This document shows, piece by piece, positions 1-6,883 of a stretch of 48,959 nucleotides of DNA. The first letter of the stretch is position 1. Each line of letters starts with the position of its first letter. The notes beneath the pieces are model-generated. The model had not been told where the DNA came from, ran no database searches, and saw only the letters and a list, made by a program, of their open reading frames with translations. A program made the position numbers and the translations under genes. This DNA comes from Clostridiales bacterium (lineage in GTDB: Bacteria; Bacillota; Clostridia; Oscillospirales; Oscillospiraceae), in NCBI GenBank assembly GCA_004558025.1, contig SFEG01000012.1, forward strand, positions 1 to 48,959, read 5' to 3'.

Positions 1-1
1 C

Positions 2-988
2 GGCGGCGTTGACTTCCTGCGTGAGGTGAACCTCGGCAATAAGCCCGAGATCGGCAAGAGCTGCGCCGTTATCGGCGGCGGCAACGTCGCAATGGACGTG
101 TGCCGCGCGGCAGTACGCCTCGGCGCAAAGAACACCTACATAATCTATCGCCGCTCGGCCGACGAGCTCCCCGCTGACCCCGAGGAGGTCAAGGAGGCCA
201 TAGAAGAGGGTGTGCAGTTCAGGTACCTCAACGCTCCCGTCGCCATCGAGGGCAAGGACGGCAAGGTAACAGCGCTCAAGGTCGAGATCATGGAGCTCGG
301 CGAGCCCGACGAGAAGGGCAGAAGAAAGCCCGTAGGCACCGGCCAGTTCGAGACAATAAAGGTCGACTCCGTCATTGCGGCCATCGGCCAGATCGTCGAC
401 TGGGGCACGCTCGATGTCGGTGCGCTCGAAACCACGAAAAAAGGCACCGCCGTCGCGGATGCCCTCACCTATCAGACCGCACAGCCCGACATTTTCGTCG
501 GCGGCGACTGCTTCACCGGCCCGAAATTCGCAATCGACGCGATAGCCGCCGGCAAGGAGGCAGCCATCAGCCTGCACCGCTATGTCCACCCCGGCCAGAC
601 CCTCACCATGGGGCGCGACAGGCGCGTTTACAAATCGCTCGACAAGCAGCACGCGCTGCTGGATATCTCGCACTTCGACCACGGTAAGCGTCAGATGCCC
701 GGCTACAACGAGGCCAAGGCAAAGACCTTCGCCGACGCGCGCGTGACCTTCACCGAGGAGCAGGTGCGCAAGGAGACCTCGCGCTGCCTCGGCTGCGGCG
801 CGACGAAGGTCGACGAGTATCTGTGCATCGGCTGCGGCCTGTGCACCACCAAGTGCAAGTTTGACGCGATACACCTCAAGAAGGTGCGCGACTGGCACGC
901 GGGCACCTTTGAGACCATGCCCATCAAGGTCGCCGAGGGGCTCGTCAAGCGCGCGGGCGGACTTGTAAAGAACGCGGTAAAGAAATAA
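2..988 (+). CDS. FAD/NAD(P)-dependent oxidoreductase (GltD-like) with C-terminal 4Fe-4S domain, 5' partial
   Basis: The reading frame is already open at base 2, so the N-terminus lies outside the window; the GTG at 26 is only an internal codon. The visible part has a second dinucleotide-binding fold beginning VIGGGNVAMDVCRAA, then the VGGDCFTGPKFAIDAIAAGKE stretch typical of the FAD-binding end of glutamate synthase small-subunit-like enzymes. The last ~70 residues add a CLGCG motif and a ferredoxin-type CIGCGLCTTKC cluster ligand set. Such proteins move electrons between NAD(P)H, FAD and iron-sulfur partners; the substrate cannot be told from this fragment. The stop codon overlaps the ATG of hypA (TAATG), so the two are translationally coupled, which hints at a hydrogenase or redox-complex context upstream. 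Family assignment is firm, specific role is not. Confidence 0.85.
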   Translation, partial: GGVDFLREVNLGNKPEIGKSCAVIGGGNVAMDVCRAAVRLGAKNTYIIYRRSADELPADPEEVKEAIEEGVQFRYLNAPVAIEGKDGKVTALKVEIMELGEPDEKGRRKPVGTGQFETIKVDSVIAAIGQIVDWGTLDVGALETTKKGTAVADALTYQTAQPDIFVGGDCFTGPKFAIDAIAAGKEAAISLHRYVHPGQTLTMGRDRRVYKSLDKQHALLDISHFDHGKRQMPGYNEAKAKTFADARVTFTEEQVRKETSRCLGCGATKVDEYLCIGCGLCTTKCKFDAIHLKKVRDWHAGTFETMPIKVAEGLVKRAGGLVKNAVKK

Positions 989-1332
989 TGCACGAGCTTG
1001 GAATTTGCGACGCGCTGCTGAAAATGATGCGCAGCGTCGCCGAAGAAGAGAAGCTTAAAAACGTGCAAAGCATCACCGTCGAGGTGGGGACGCTCTCCGG
1101 AGTCGTCCCCCACTTCCTCACGGACTGCTGGCAGGCGGTCATCGACGGCACGGAGTTTGAAGGCACCGATATGCTCGTCGAGACCGTCGAGGGCAGGGCG
1201 CAGTGCATGGAGTGCGGCGAGGAGTTTGTCGCCGATCTCGAGCGTCTTAAATGCCCCAACTGCGGCGGCAATAAGCTCACCCCCATCTCCGGCACCGATC
1301 TGACCCTCAAAGAAGTTTTAGAGGGTTTTTAG
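988..1332 (+). CDS. hypA: HypA-type hydrogenase nickel incorporation protein
   Basis: A 114-residue protein of normal HypA length. HypA delivers nickel, with HypB, to the large subunit of [NiFe] hydrogenases. The N-terminal MHE motif that binds nickel is present at residues 1-3, and the structural zinc site is present as two CxxC pairs (CMEC and CPNC) in the C-terminal third. The start codon overlaps the stop of the oxidoreductase. The final codons (Gly-Phe-stop) run into the TTTTTAGAGGCGCA end of an intergenic repeat, so the stop codon TAG is part of the repeat terminus. No hydrogenase structural genes are inside the window; they are presumably upstream. Confidence 0.93.
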   Translation: MHELGICDALLKMMRSVAEEEKLKNVQSITVEVGTLSGVVPHFLTDCWQAVIDGTEFEGTDMLVETVEGRAQCMECGEEFVADLERLKCPNCGGNKLTPISGTDLTLKEVLEGF

Positions 1333-1575
1333 AGGCGCAACTCCGCACCTACCGATACGCTTATTGCGTGAACCCGGTATCGAAATTGCCAACGAAACCG
1401 GAAAGCTGCCGCTTCCCGTAAGTTCGGTGCTGATTTTGTGCCGCCTTACGTAGCTGCGCCGCACCCTTGTAGGGAATGGGCTTGCCCATTCCGCTTGCTG
1501 CGGTTTTGTCGGCAGCTTCCGGTCGGGAAACCGCAAAATATGTATTGATGCGATTTTAATGCGCCTCTGAAAAAA
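1326..1575. repeat. Intergenic palindromic element, copy 1 (full)
   Basis: The left end is TTTTTAGAGGCGCA followed by an arm containing CTACCGATACGCTTATTGCG and CCCGGTATCG. The right end is GCGCCTCTGAAAAAA. It carries an internal GGAATGGGC/GCCCATTCC hairpin at 1473-1492. It begins inside the last codons of hypA and ends in the stem of the following terminator. No open reading frame of its own is credible. Confidence 0.85.
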
Positions 1576-1607
1576 GAGTGCAGACACTGAGTCTGCACTC
1601 TATTTTT
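1571..1607. terminator. Bidirectional intrinsic terminator of the GAGTGCAGA family
   Basis: An 11-bp perfect stem AGAGTGCAGAC/GTCTGCACTCT (1575-1585 with 1591-1601) with a 5-nt loop, flanked by A-tracts and T-tracts on both sides. It lies between the convergent hypA and P-type ATPase genes and would serve both strands. The same stem sequence recurs near 17330, 28265 and 44282. Confidence 0.8.
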
Positions 1608-1640
1608 ACGCTTATATTTGATTTTCAGTTCCGACTATGC

Positions 1641-1773
1641 GGGCGACCAATGGTCGCCCCTACAAGGTGCGGCGCAATACCGTAGTTCGATGCAAATCCG
1701 GTTTTCTCCGTACCCTCGATACCGGGCAACCGCAATATGCGTATCCGTGTGCGTCTCAATGCGCCGCCGAAAG
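1641..1773. repeat. Intergenic palindromic element, copy 2 (right half) with GGGCGACCA hairpin
   Basis: The right arm of the element family is clear from about 1678 (TCGATACCGGGCAACCGC, then a degenerate CGTATCCGTGTGCG) to the end near 1773, where it overlaps the last codons of the ATPase on the minus strand. To its left is a 9-bp perfect hairpin GGGCGACCA/TGGTCGCCC at 1641-1659. The left terminal end was not recognised. Confidence 0.65.
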
Positions 1774-3639
1774 AGCACGCATGGCGTTGAGGACGGCAAT
1801 GACCATGACGCCGACATCTGCGAAGATCGCAGCGCCCATATCGGCAACGCCGAGGGCGACCAGCAGCAGGCAGGCAAACTTAACGCCCAGGGCAAAAATG
1901 ATGTTCTCGTAAACGATGCGGATGCACTTGCGTGAAATTTTGATTGCCTTGGATATCTTCAGCGGATCGTCGTCCATGAGGACTACGTCGGCAGCCTCGA
2001 TGGCGGCATCCGAGCCCATAGCGCCCATGGCGATGCCGATATCCGCGCGCGAGAGGACTGGCGCGTCGTTTATGCCGTCGCCTACGAAGGCGAGCTTTGC
2101 CTTGCCGGTATTCTCGCCGAGCAGACGCTCGACCTCGCTGACCTTATCGCCGGGCAGCAGCTGACTGTGCACCTCGTCGACGCCGAGCTCCGATGCGACC
2201 TTATCGGCGACCGCCTTAGCGTCGCCCGTGAGCATGACGGTCTTATTGACTCCGGCCTTTTTGAGCGCGGAAATGGCCTTGGCGGAGTTGGGCTTTACGA
2301 TATCGGAGATGACGATGTGGCCGGAGTACACGCCGTCGATGGCGACGTGGACGATGGTTCCTACGCTGTGACATTCGGTATGCCCGATGCCGAGTTTTTG
2401 CATCAGACGGTCGTTGCCCGCGGCGACAGTGTGCCCGTCGACCTTGGCGATAACGCCGTTGCCGCTGATCTCCTCGATATCGCTGACGCGGCTGCGGTCA
2501 AGCTCTGCGCCGTGGGCGCGCCGGAGGCTCTTGCTTATCGGGTGCGAGGACGCGCACTCGGCAAGGGCGGCATACTCGATGAGCTTCTCGTCCTCGATCG
2601 GGCAATGGTGGACTCCGCTGACCTCGAACACGCCCTGAGTGAGCGTGCCGGTCTTGTCGAAAACGACGGTCTTCGTCTGTGCGAGAGCCTCAAGGTAATT
2701 CGAGCCCTTTATGAGCACGCCCTCGCTGCTCGCGCCGCCCAGACCCGCGAAGAAGCTCAGCGGTATGCTGATGACCAGCGCGCAGGGGCAGCTGACTATA
2801 AGGAACGCAAGCGCGCGGTAGATCCACACGGCCCAGTCGCCGCCGGCGCCCATGAGCAGGATGCGCACAAGCGGAGGCAGGAACGCAAGCGTGAGCGCCG
2901 CGTAGCACACGATGGGGGTGTATACCCTCGCAAAGCGCGAGATGAACTGCTCCGAGTGCGACTTGCGCGAGCCGGAGTTTTCGACGAGCTCGAGTATCTT
3001 CGACACGGTCGACTCGCCGAAGGGCTTCGTCGTGCGCACCTTGATAAGGCCGCTGAGGTTTATGCAGCCGCTTATGATCTCCTCGCCGACACCGACGTCG
3101 CGCGGCAGGCTCTCGCCGGTGAGGGCGCTGGTGTTTATCGTTGTCGTGCCGTCGACGACGACACCGTCGATGGGAACCTTCTCGCCCGGCTGGACGACGA
3201 TGACCGTGCCGGTCTCGACCTCGTCGGGGTCGACCTGCTCGAGCCTGCCGTCGACCTCAATATTGGCGTAATCGGGGCGGATATCCATCAGCGAGGATAT
3301 GCTGCGGCGGCTTTTGCCGACGGCGTAGCTCTGGAACAGCTCGCCGATCTGGTAAAACAGCATGACGAGCACCGCCTCGTTGAAGTCGTGGCTGCCGCTT
3401 ATGAATGCAAGCGCGATAGCGCCGACTGTTGCGACGGCCATGAGGAAGTTTTCGTCGAAAACGCGGCCGTTGAGAATACCCTTGCCCGCCTTGCGCAGAA
3501 TGTCATAGCCGATGACGATATACGCAGCAAAGTACAGCACCATCGCCGGTATCTCCGGGAGGCCGACAAGGTTCAGAAATGCCAGCAGCACCGCGGCGAT
3601 GATTATGCGCACAAGCATCTTTTTCTGCTTTTTATTCAT
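1756..3639 (-). CDS. Heavy-metal-translocating P-type ATPase (Zn/Cd/Co type)
   Basis: A 627-residue P1B-type ATPase that exports a metal across the cytoplasmic membrane using ATP. Visible motifs: the transmembrane metal-site CPC (SCPCAL, about residue 284), the phosphorylation motif DKTGTLTQG (Asp about residue 328), the actuator TGES and the HP motif of the nucleotide domain (SSHPIS). There is no N-terminal HMA domain; that function is on the separate protein encoded just upstream. It starts MNKKQKK after a GAGGAT ribosome site. The CPC context and the neighbouring SmtB/CadC-like regulator favour zinc or cadmium over copper, but specificity is inferred. The last residues (SAAH) and the TGA lie in a repeat end, so the native C-terminus may have been altered. 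Confidence 0.92.
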   Translation of the reverse strand: MNKKQKKMLVRIIIAAVLLAFLNLVGLPEIPAMVLYFAAYIVIGYDILRKAGKGILNGRVFDENFLMAVATVGAIALAFISGSHDFNEAVLVMLFYQIGELFQSYAVGKSRRSISSLMDIRPDYANIEVDGRLEQVDPDEVETGTVIVVQPGEKVPIDGVVVDGTTTINTSALTGESLPRDVGVGEEIISGCINLSGLIKVRTTKPFGESTVSKILELVENSGSRKSHSEQFISRFARVYTPIVCYAALTLAFLPPLVRILLMGAGGDWAVWIYRALAFLIVSCPCALVISIPLSFFAGLGGASSEGVLIKGSNYLEALAQTKTVVFDKTGTLTQGVFEVSGVHHCPIEDEKLIEYAALAECASSHPISKSLRRAHGAELDRSRVSDIEEISGNGVIAKVDGHTVAAGNDRLMQKLGIGHTECHSVGTIVHVAIDGVYSGHIVISDIVKPNSAKAISALKKAGVNKTVMLTGDAKAVADKVASELGVDEVHSQLLPGDKVSEVERLLGENTGKAKLAFVGDGINDAPVLSRADIGIAMGAMGSDAAIEAADVVLMDDDPLKISKAIKISRKCIRIVYENIIFALGVKFACLLLVALGVADMGAAIFADVGVMVIAVLNAMRALSAAH

Positions 3640-3763
3640 ATAAATCGATCCTCATATCTATTATGAAATCAGTCTGTTTAAATACTATGCTGCTGCGAAA
3701 AGACAAGCTTGCAGCAGGGGAGCTCGAGGGGGCAAAGGCCCCGCTCGAAATCAGATTATAGCC

Positions 3764-3842
3764 ATCAAAAATGTCCGGTACGGACTTTTTGATGAGCGTA
3801 GCGAGATTTTTCGTAAAAATTTATTTTTACAAAAATGTGGCG
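3764..3842. other. Two adjacent imperfect inverted repeats in the HMA-ATPase gap
   Basis: The first is CATCAAAAATGTCCG facing CGGACTTTTTGATG (about 3765-3797). The second is AT-rich, ATTTTTCGTAAAAA facing TTTTTACAAAAAT (about 3808-3837). Together with the palindrome and hairpin that follow they make four consecutive hairpins in about 150 bp. Confidence 0.6.
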
Positions 3843-3886
3843 TTTTATAGAGTTAAAAAAGTCATGACTTTTTTAACTCTATAAAA
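3843..3886. other. Perfect 44-bp palindrome
   Basis: Every base from 3843 to 3864 is complementary to its partner from 3865 to 3886; the centre is AGTCATGACT and the arms contain TTTTATAGAGTTAAAAAA. A loopless palindrome of this length can extrude as a cruciform or fold to a 22-bp RNA hairpin. It lies between the HMA gene and the ATPase gene on their coding strand, so it may limit transcription into the ATPase. Confidence 0.8.
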
Positions 3887-3888
3887 TA

Positions 3889-3909
3889 CGCCCTTCGTAT
3901 AGAAGGGCG
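3889..3909 (-). terminator. Probable terminator or attenuator after the HMA gene
   Basis: An 8-bp GC-rich stem CGCCCTTC/GAAGGGCG with a 5-nt loop (3897-3901), 18 bp beyond the stop of the HMA gene in its direction of transcription. The minus-strand tail is TATTTTATAG, a modest U-tract. Confidence 0.55.
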
Positions 3910-3926
3910 CTTTGGTCATATTCGAC

Positions 3927-4145
3927 TCAGAGATAGATCTCGCAGTCGTCCTCGACCTTCTTGCAGTTCTTGACCACTGCCTGCATGACGGCGTCAACAT
4001 CCGCGCCCTCTGCAAACTCGATGGTCATCTTCTGGGTCATGAAATTGACGGCGGCCTTCTCGACGCCCTCGGTCTTACCGGCTGCTTCCTCCATGAGGTT
4101 TGCACAGTTTGCGCAGTCAACTTCGATCTTGTAAGTCTTTTTCAT
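3927..4145 (-). CDS. Stand-alone heavy-metal-associated (HMA) domain protein
   Basis: A 72-residue ferredoxin-fold metallochaperone with the metal-binding CxxC as CANC (residues 14-17, DCANCA). The DCANCA form, together with the acidic C-terminus EDDCEIYL, is like the N-terminal metal domains of Zn/Cd ATPases rather than copper chaperones, which usually read GMxCxxC. It lies upstream of the P-type ATPase on the same strand, 287 bp away, and is separated from it by several hairpins, so the ATPase may be expressed at a lower level. It probably passes metal to that pump; this is inferred from context. Confidence 0.88.
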   Translation of the reverse strand: MKKTYKIEVDCANCANLMEEAAGKTEGVEKAAVNFMTQKMTIEFAEGADVDAVMQAVVKNCKKVEDDCEIYL

Positions 4146-4181
4146 GATATTTCTCCTCTGTTTTCTGATTTAACAATATAA

Positions 4182-4194
4182 TTAGACGTTCTAA
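4182..4194. promoter_or_regulatory. Small palindrome in the HMA-gene promoter region
   Basis: TTAGA-CGT-TCTAA lies about 40 bp upstream of the HMA start. On the minus strand a TTGTTC box and a TCTAAT box with 17-bp spacing can be drawn over it, so it might be the operator of the ATPase transcription unit. Weakly supported. Confidence 0.35.
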
Positions 4195-4357
4195 GATGTC
4201 ACCGAACAATATCGGCAAGAGTATTTGGCGAGATATTTTGAGTCGGAAAAAGGCTTTCTTTTGCGGGAATACTTTGTGTATTTCAAAAAAGAATAACGCA
4301 TTTCCGGCTCAAAAGAGCCGCCAAAGGCCGCAGTCGATGTCGGTCGGGGACATCAAT

Positions 4358-4403
4358 ATTAAACAATTAAATGATTGTTTAATCGTTATGCTTGCAGTAT
4401 AAT
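4358..4403 (+). promoter_or_regulatory. Promoter and operator of the ArsR-AraC fusion regulator
   Basis: A near-perfect inverted repeat (4358-4383), arms TTAAACAAT and ATTGTTTAA with a 6-bp spacer, resembles SmtB/ArsR-family operators. It contains the -35 box TTGTTT (4375-4380), which is followed after 17 bp by a consensus -10 TATAAT (4398-4403). A repressor bound here would block the promoter, which suggests autoregulation of the downstream gene. Confidence 0.7.
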
Positions 4404-4482
4404 AAGCTTGAGCCGAAAAGTCAACGGAATAAGGCGACTTACTTCCGAATGGGCTCAAATCATTTCCGAATGGAGTAACGGC

Positions 4483-5253
4483 ATGGAAAATGAAGCAATG
4501 CCCCACGATCACGGGGAAGAGATAAGCTCGCATCTGCGCGAGGCGGCGGCGAGGACGGAGAGCTTCCGCACGGTGTCGGACATGTTCAAGCTCCTGGCCG
4601 ATCCCAGCCGCGCGAGGATATTCTGGCTGCTGTGCCACTGCGAGGAGTGCGTTGTTAACATATCGTACCTTACGGACATGACCAGCCCCGCGGTGTCGCA
4701 TCATCTGCGCCAGCTCAAGGACGGCGGGCTCATCGTCAGCCGCCGCGAGGGCAAGGAGGTCTACTACAAGGCCGCGTCTGCCGAGCAGGTGCGCCTATTG
4801 CATCTGATGATGGAGAAGACGATGGAGATATCCTGCCCCGAGGACGGCGACGGCGACATCCGAAGCGTGCCCGAGCTTCCCGAGCTTGACGCGCACACCG
4901 GCGGCGAGGGGCGCTATCCCGCCGAGCAGGTCGAGACCGTGCGCCGCGTGCACGAGCTTCTGACCGAAAATCTCGACCGGCGCTACACCATCGAGGAGCT
5001 GTCCAGGCGCTTTCTCATAAACCCATCCTCACTCAAGGAGACCTTCAAGGCAGTCTACGGCAAGTCGCTGGCAGCACACATAAAAGAGCACCGCATGGAG
5101 CTTGCCTCCGAGCTCCTGCGCGGCACCGACCTCAGCATCGCCGAGATCGCCGAGCGCGTCGGCTACGAAAATCAGAGCAAATTCTCCGCCGAGTTCAAAA
5201 AGCAGACCGGCAAGCTCCCCTCCGAATACCGCCGTTTTTTAGAGGCGCATTGA
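4483..5253 (+). CDS. Metal-sensing ArsR-type repressor fused to an AraC-type DNA-binding domain
   Basis: 256 residues from the ATG at 4483, chosen because GGAG lies 7 bp upstream. Residues ~25-110 form an ArsR/SmtB winged helix with the metal-site motif LCHCEEC in the third helix (compare ELCVC of CadC/ArsR) and a His-rich N-terminus (MPHDHGEE), both expected of a Zn/Cd sensor. Residues ~150-256 form an AraC/XylS two-helix-turn-helix domain (TIEELSRRFLINPSSLKETF, IAEIAERVGYENQSKFSAEF). ArsR repressors normally stop after ~120 residues, so this is an unusual double DNA-binding protein. It diverges from the HMA/ATPase genes and probably controls them. The final residues LEAH and the TGA lie in a repeat end. 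Confidence 0.88.
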   Translation: MENEAMPHDHGEEISSHLREAAARTESFRTVSDMFKLLADPSRARIFWLLCHCEECVVNISYLTDMTSPAVSHHLRQLKDGGLIVSRREGKEVYYKAASAEQVRLLHLMMEKTMEISCPEDGDGDIRSVPELPELDAHTGGEGRYPAEQVETVRRVHELLTENLDRRYTIEELSRRFLINPSSLKETFKAVYGKSLAAHIKEHRMELASELLRGTDLSIAEIAERVGYENQSKFSAEFKKQTGKLPSEYRRFLEAH

Positions 5254-5438
5254 CGCAGCTACGAATACATATATTGCAGGTGCCCGGTTCGGAACATTGG
5301 TGGAAACCGTGGTGTTTCGCGTAACGTGAGTGCTATACAAATTTTGCGGTCGCGTTACGATGCCGAGGTTTCCTCCGTACTTTCCGGTCGGGATACCGCA
5401 ATATATGTATCGGTACAGCCTTAATGCGCCTCTGAAAA
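5235..5438. repeat. Intergenic palindromic element, copy 3 (full)
   Basis: The left end TTTTTTAGAGGCGCATTGACG overlaps the regulator's last codons, and the right end is ATGCGCCTCTGAAAA. The arms hold CTACGAATACATATATTGC and GCAATATATGTATCGGTAC. The core contains facing GTTTCGCGTAACG and GTCGCGTTACG segments. Confidence 0.85.
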
Positions 5439-5448
5439 CCGCGGCTTA

Positions 5449-5477
5449 TTGATAATTTCCCCCGGCGGTGCTATACT
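5449..5477 (+). promoter_or_regulatory. Sigma-A-type promoter of the RNHCP gene
   Basis: The -35 box is TTGATA (5449-5454), the spacer is 17 bp, and the -10 box is TATACT (5472-5477). The expected transcription start is near 5484, leaving a leader of about 145 nt before the ATG. Confidence 0.75.
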
Positions 5478-5483
5478 GACACT

Positions 5484-5627
5484 GCGGCATTGACCGCGCA
5501 ACACTATTTTTAATGAGAACTGTTTGAAACTGAACATCTCATCGGAGCGTGTGGCCTGACCGGGAGGTCCGGCAAAAACGACACACGCCGTTCCTCCCGA
5601 ATGACAAAGCATTTTGGAGGAAAAAAC
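5484..5627 (+). promoter_or_regulatory. Structured 5' leader with anti-Shine-Dalgarno sequence (candidate riboregulator)
   Basis: The leader can fold into several stems: GCGG/CCGC near 5486-5499, TGAGA/TCTCA near 5513-5541, and a long hairpin with outer stem GCGTGTG/CACACGC (5547-5553 with 5582-5588), inner stem of seven pairs and a GGGA tetraloop (5562-5565). Directly after it, TTCCTCC (5591-5597) is complementary to the ribosome site GGAGGAA (5616-5622). The overlapping CCTCCCG (5593-5599) is also complementary to CGGGAGG (5561-5567) in the hairpin. The two pairings exclude each other, as in translational switches. I do not recognise a known riboswitch class. Confidence 0.5.
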
Positions 5628-6053
5628 ATGAACCGTGAAAACAAGCGGAGATCATTTGAAAAAGGCTACTATAAAAATCACGCATGGAATGACAGCTTCA
5701 CCTGCAAGGTCTGCGGACGGCTCGTAACGCCGCAGGGCGCAGGAAGCGAGCATCGAAACCACTGCCCGAACTGCCTGTGCAGCCTGCACGTCGACAACGA
5801 GCCCGGCGACCGGGAGTCCGACTGCGGCGGCATCATGGAGCCCGTGGCGGTCTGGGTGCGCAAGGGCGGCGAGTGGGCGGTCATCCACCGCTGCCGGCGC
5901 TGCGGCGAGCTGAGCTCGAACCGCATCGCAGCCGACGATAACCCCATGAAGCTCATGAGCATCGCGATGAAGCCGCTGTGCGAGCCCCCGTTCCCCCTCG
6001 AGCGCATCGAGGAGCTGACAGCTCTCATGGCCGGTGACGGCAGCCTGAACTGA
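5628..6053 (+). CDS. RNHCP-domain zinc-ribbon-like protein
   Basis: 141 residues from the ATG at 5628, preceded by GGAGG; an in-frame ATG at 5601 lacks a ribosome site. The protein matches the RNHCP domain family: paired cysteines CKVCG and CPNC, the signature RNHCPNCLCSLH (residues ~44-55), a second pair CRRCGELSSNRIAADDN, and the family's conserved DPGDRxSxCGGxMEP-like segment, read here as EPGDRESDCGGIMEP. The function of the family is not established; the cysteine spacing suggests two zinc sites, and nucleic-acid binding is conceivable. It is monocistronic, with its own promoter, structured leader and strong terminator, so it is probably regulated alone. Confidence 0.85.
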   Translation: MNRENKRRSFEKGYYKNHAWNDSFTCKVCGRLVTPQGAGSEHRNHCPNCLCSLHVDNEPGDRESDCGGIMEPVAVWVRKGGEWAVIHRCRRCGELSSNRIAADDNPMKLMSIAMKPLCEPPFPLERIEELTALMAGDGSLN

Positions 6054-6054
6054 A

Positions 6055-6088
6055 AAAAAGGCACAGGGAGATTCCCTGTGCCTTTTTT
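6055..6088 (+). terminator. Intrinsic terminator of the RNHCP gene
   Basis: A 14-bp stem AAAAAGGCACAGGG/CCCTGTGCCTTTTT with loop AGATT (6069-6073) and a run of six T, starting two bases after the stop codon. The T-run is directly joined to a repeat end (CAGTAGCGCATGGACG). Confidence 0.93.
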
Positions 6089-6145
6089 CAGTAGCGCATG
6101 GACGCTGTACCGATACGGTAATTGCGTAAACCCAGTATCGCATGC
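6083..6145. repeat. Intergenic palindromic element, copy 4 (left half)
   Basis: TTTTTTCAGTAGCGCATGG followed by GTACCGATACGGTAATTGCG and CCCAGTATCG. Only the left arm remains, and it starts exactly in the terminator T-tract. It is followed by AT-rich filler (6160-6185). Confidence 0.7.
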
Positions 6146-6183
6146 TATGCCTGCAAATGAATAAATAATAATGAATAATGAAA

Positions 6184-6224
6184 AATTGTGGAGTGCGCTT
6201 TGCGCACACATTGGGCTATCAGCT
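6184..6224. repeat. GCGCACACA/CAGCT-type small repeat
   Basis: Contains GTGCGC TTT GCGCAC and TTGGGCTATCAGCT. The same arrangement recurs at 40080-40134, with related pieces near 31376-31440, 17298 and 34785. It is a non-coding intergenic repeat. Confidence 0.55.
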
Positions 6225-6767
6225 CATTTCTATACGTACTATTTTCATTTTCATCATGTTGTCACCGACGCGGGCGAGGAAACGGAAGAACGGGCTCACG
6301 GATGGGTCGGAGAGGTCGTTGTAGCCGAGCATGTAGCCGCGGGAGGAGACGGAGATGTTCTCGCTCCAGGGCGAAAGCTCCGCCTTCGCGTCGGAAACGG
6401 CGAAGTACGCACCGACATCCTGAATTTCCGCGTCCTTTATCCATATCTTGAGCATGAGCCTGACGGCCTTTTTGTTCGCCGCGTCGAATACCAGCCTGCT
6501 GCCGGGGAATGCCGCGGCCATAGCATGCACGAGGGTCCTGACCTGCTCGGTCAGGAAATAATAGAACACACCGGCGGCAAAAAACACCGCCCCGCCGTAC
6601 GCGTCGATGCGCTCAAACCACGCGGTGTCGTTCAGGTCGCAGCCGATGTTCTCCTCGCGCTACTCCTGCGGGTAGTGCAGGGCGATCTTTTCGAGTATCT
6701 GCGCCTTGCACGGCGCGGAGTATAAAACGTGGCAGCTGCGATCAAATTCCAGCTCTTCGTCGTTCAT
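6219..6767 (-). pseudogene. Broken SAM-dependent methyltransferase (leucine carboxyl methyltransferase-like)
   Basis: Starts at the ATG at 6765-6767 after CGGAGGT. The first 35 residues (MNDEELEFDRS...KIALHYPQE) are followed by an in-frame TAG at 6660-6662. The same frame then stays open to 6219 (REENIGCDLNDTAWFERID, then FFAAGVFYYFLTEQVRTLV, PGSRLVFDAANK). The second part matches the C-terminal half of LCM/polyketide O-methyltransferase-like proteins. At ~183 codons in all it is much shorter than the usual ~270, and the SAM-binding region between the two parts is mostly missing, so an internal deletion created the stop. Its promoter and operator remain intact. A short translated C-terminal fragment cannot be ruled out. 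Confidence 0.7.
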
Positions 6768-6787
6768 CGTCTGACCTCCGTTTTTTG

Positions 6788-6847
6788 AGTTAGCGTACGC
6801 TAACTGTTTGCTGATTTTATTATAGTAATGTGCGCCGCGCTTGTCAA
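6788..6847 (-). promoter_or_regulatory. Consensus promoter with an 18-bp palindromic operator
   Basis: On the minus strand: -35 TTGACA (6842-6847), 17-bp spacer, -10 TATAAT (6819-6824), both perfect consensus. Just downstream is the perfect palindrome AGTTAGCGTACGCTAACT (6788-6805), of the kind bound by TetR-family repressors. The ribosome site CGGAGGT follows. It drives the broken methyltransferase; no TetR-type gene is in the window. Confidence 0.8.
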
Positions 6848-6854
6848 GCAACAA

Positions 6855-6883
6855 CAAAGCCCCGGATTTTCTCCGGGGCTTTG
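6855..6883. terminator. Bidirectional GC-rich hairpin terminator
   Basis: A 12-bp perfect stem CAAAGCCCCGGA/TCCGGGGCTTTG with a 5-nt loop. The minus-strand tail TTTGTTGTTGC is the better U-tract. It closes a region (6961-7089) with no gene. Confidence 0.65.

Noticed and set aside
1326..1575. Intergenic palindromic elements as riboswitches or conserved small RNAs
   Set aside because: Copies lie at gene 3' ends in both orientations next to unrelated genes, which does not fit a cis-regulatory leader.
2167..3666. 499-codon open frame on the plus strand opposite the P-type ATPase
   Set aside because: It is the antisense shadow of a clear ATPase gene, with no family motif and no ribosome site. 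Similar long shadows opposite mutL, ileS, wecB, gltX and the SLH genes were left out for the same reason.
6660..6662. In-frame TAG in the methyltransferase as a pyrrolysine or readthrough codon
   Set aside because: The surrounding protein is missing most of the SAM-binding region, so a deletion is the simpler explanation. Nothing else in the window suggests TAG recoding, and hypA and the histidine kinase use TAG as a normal stop.
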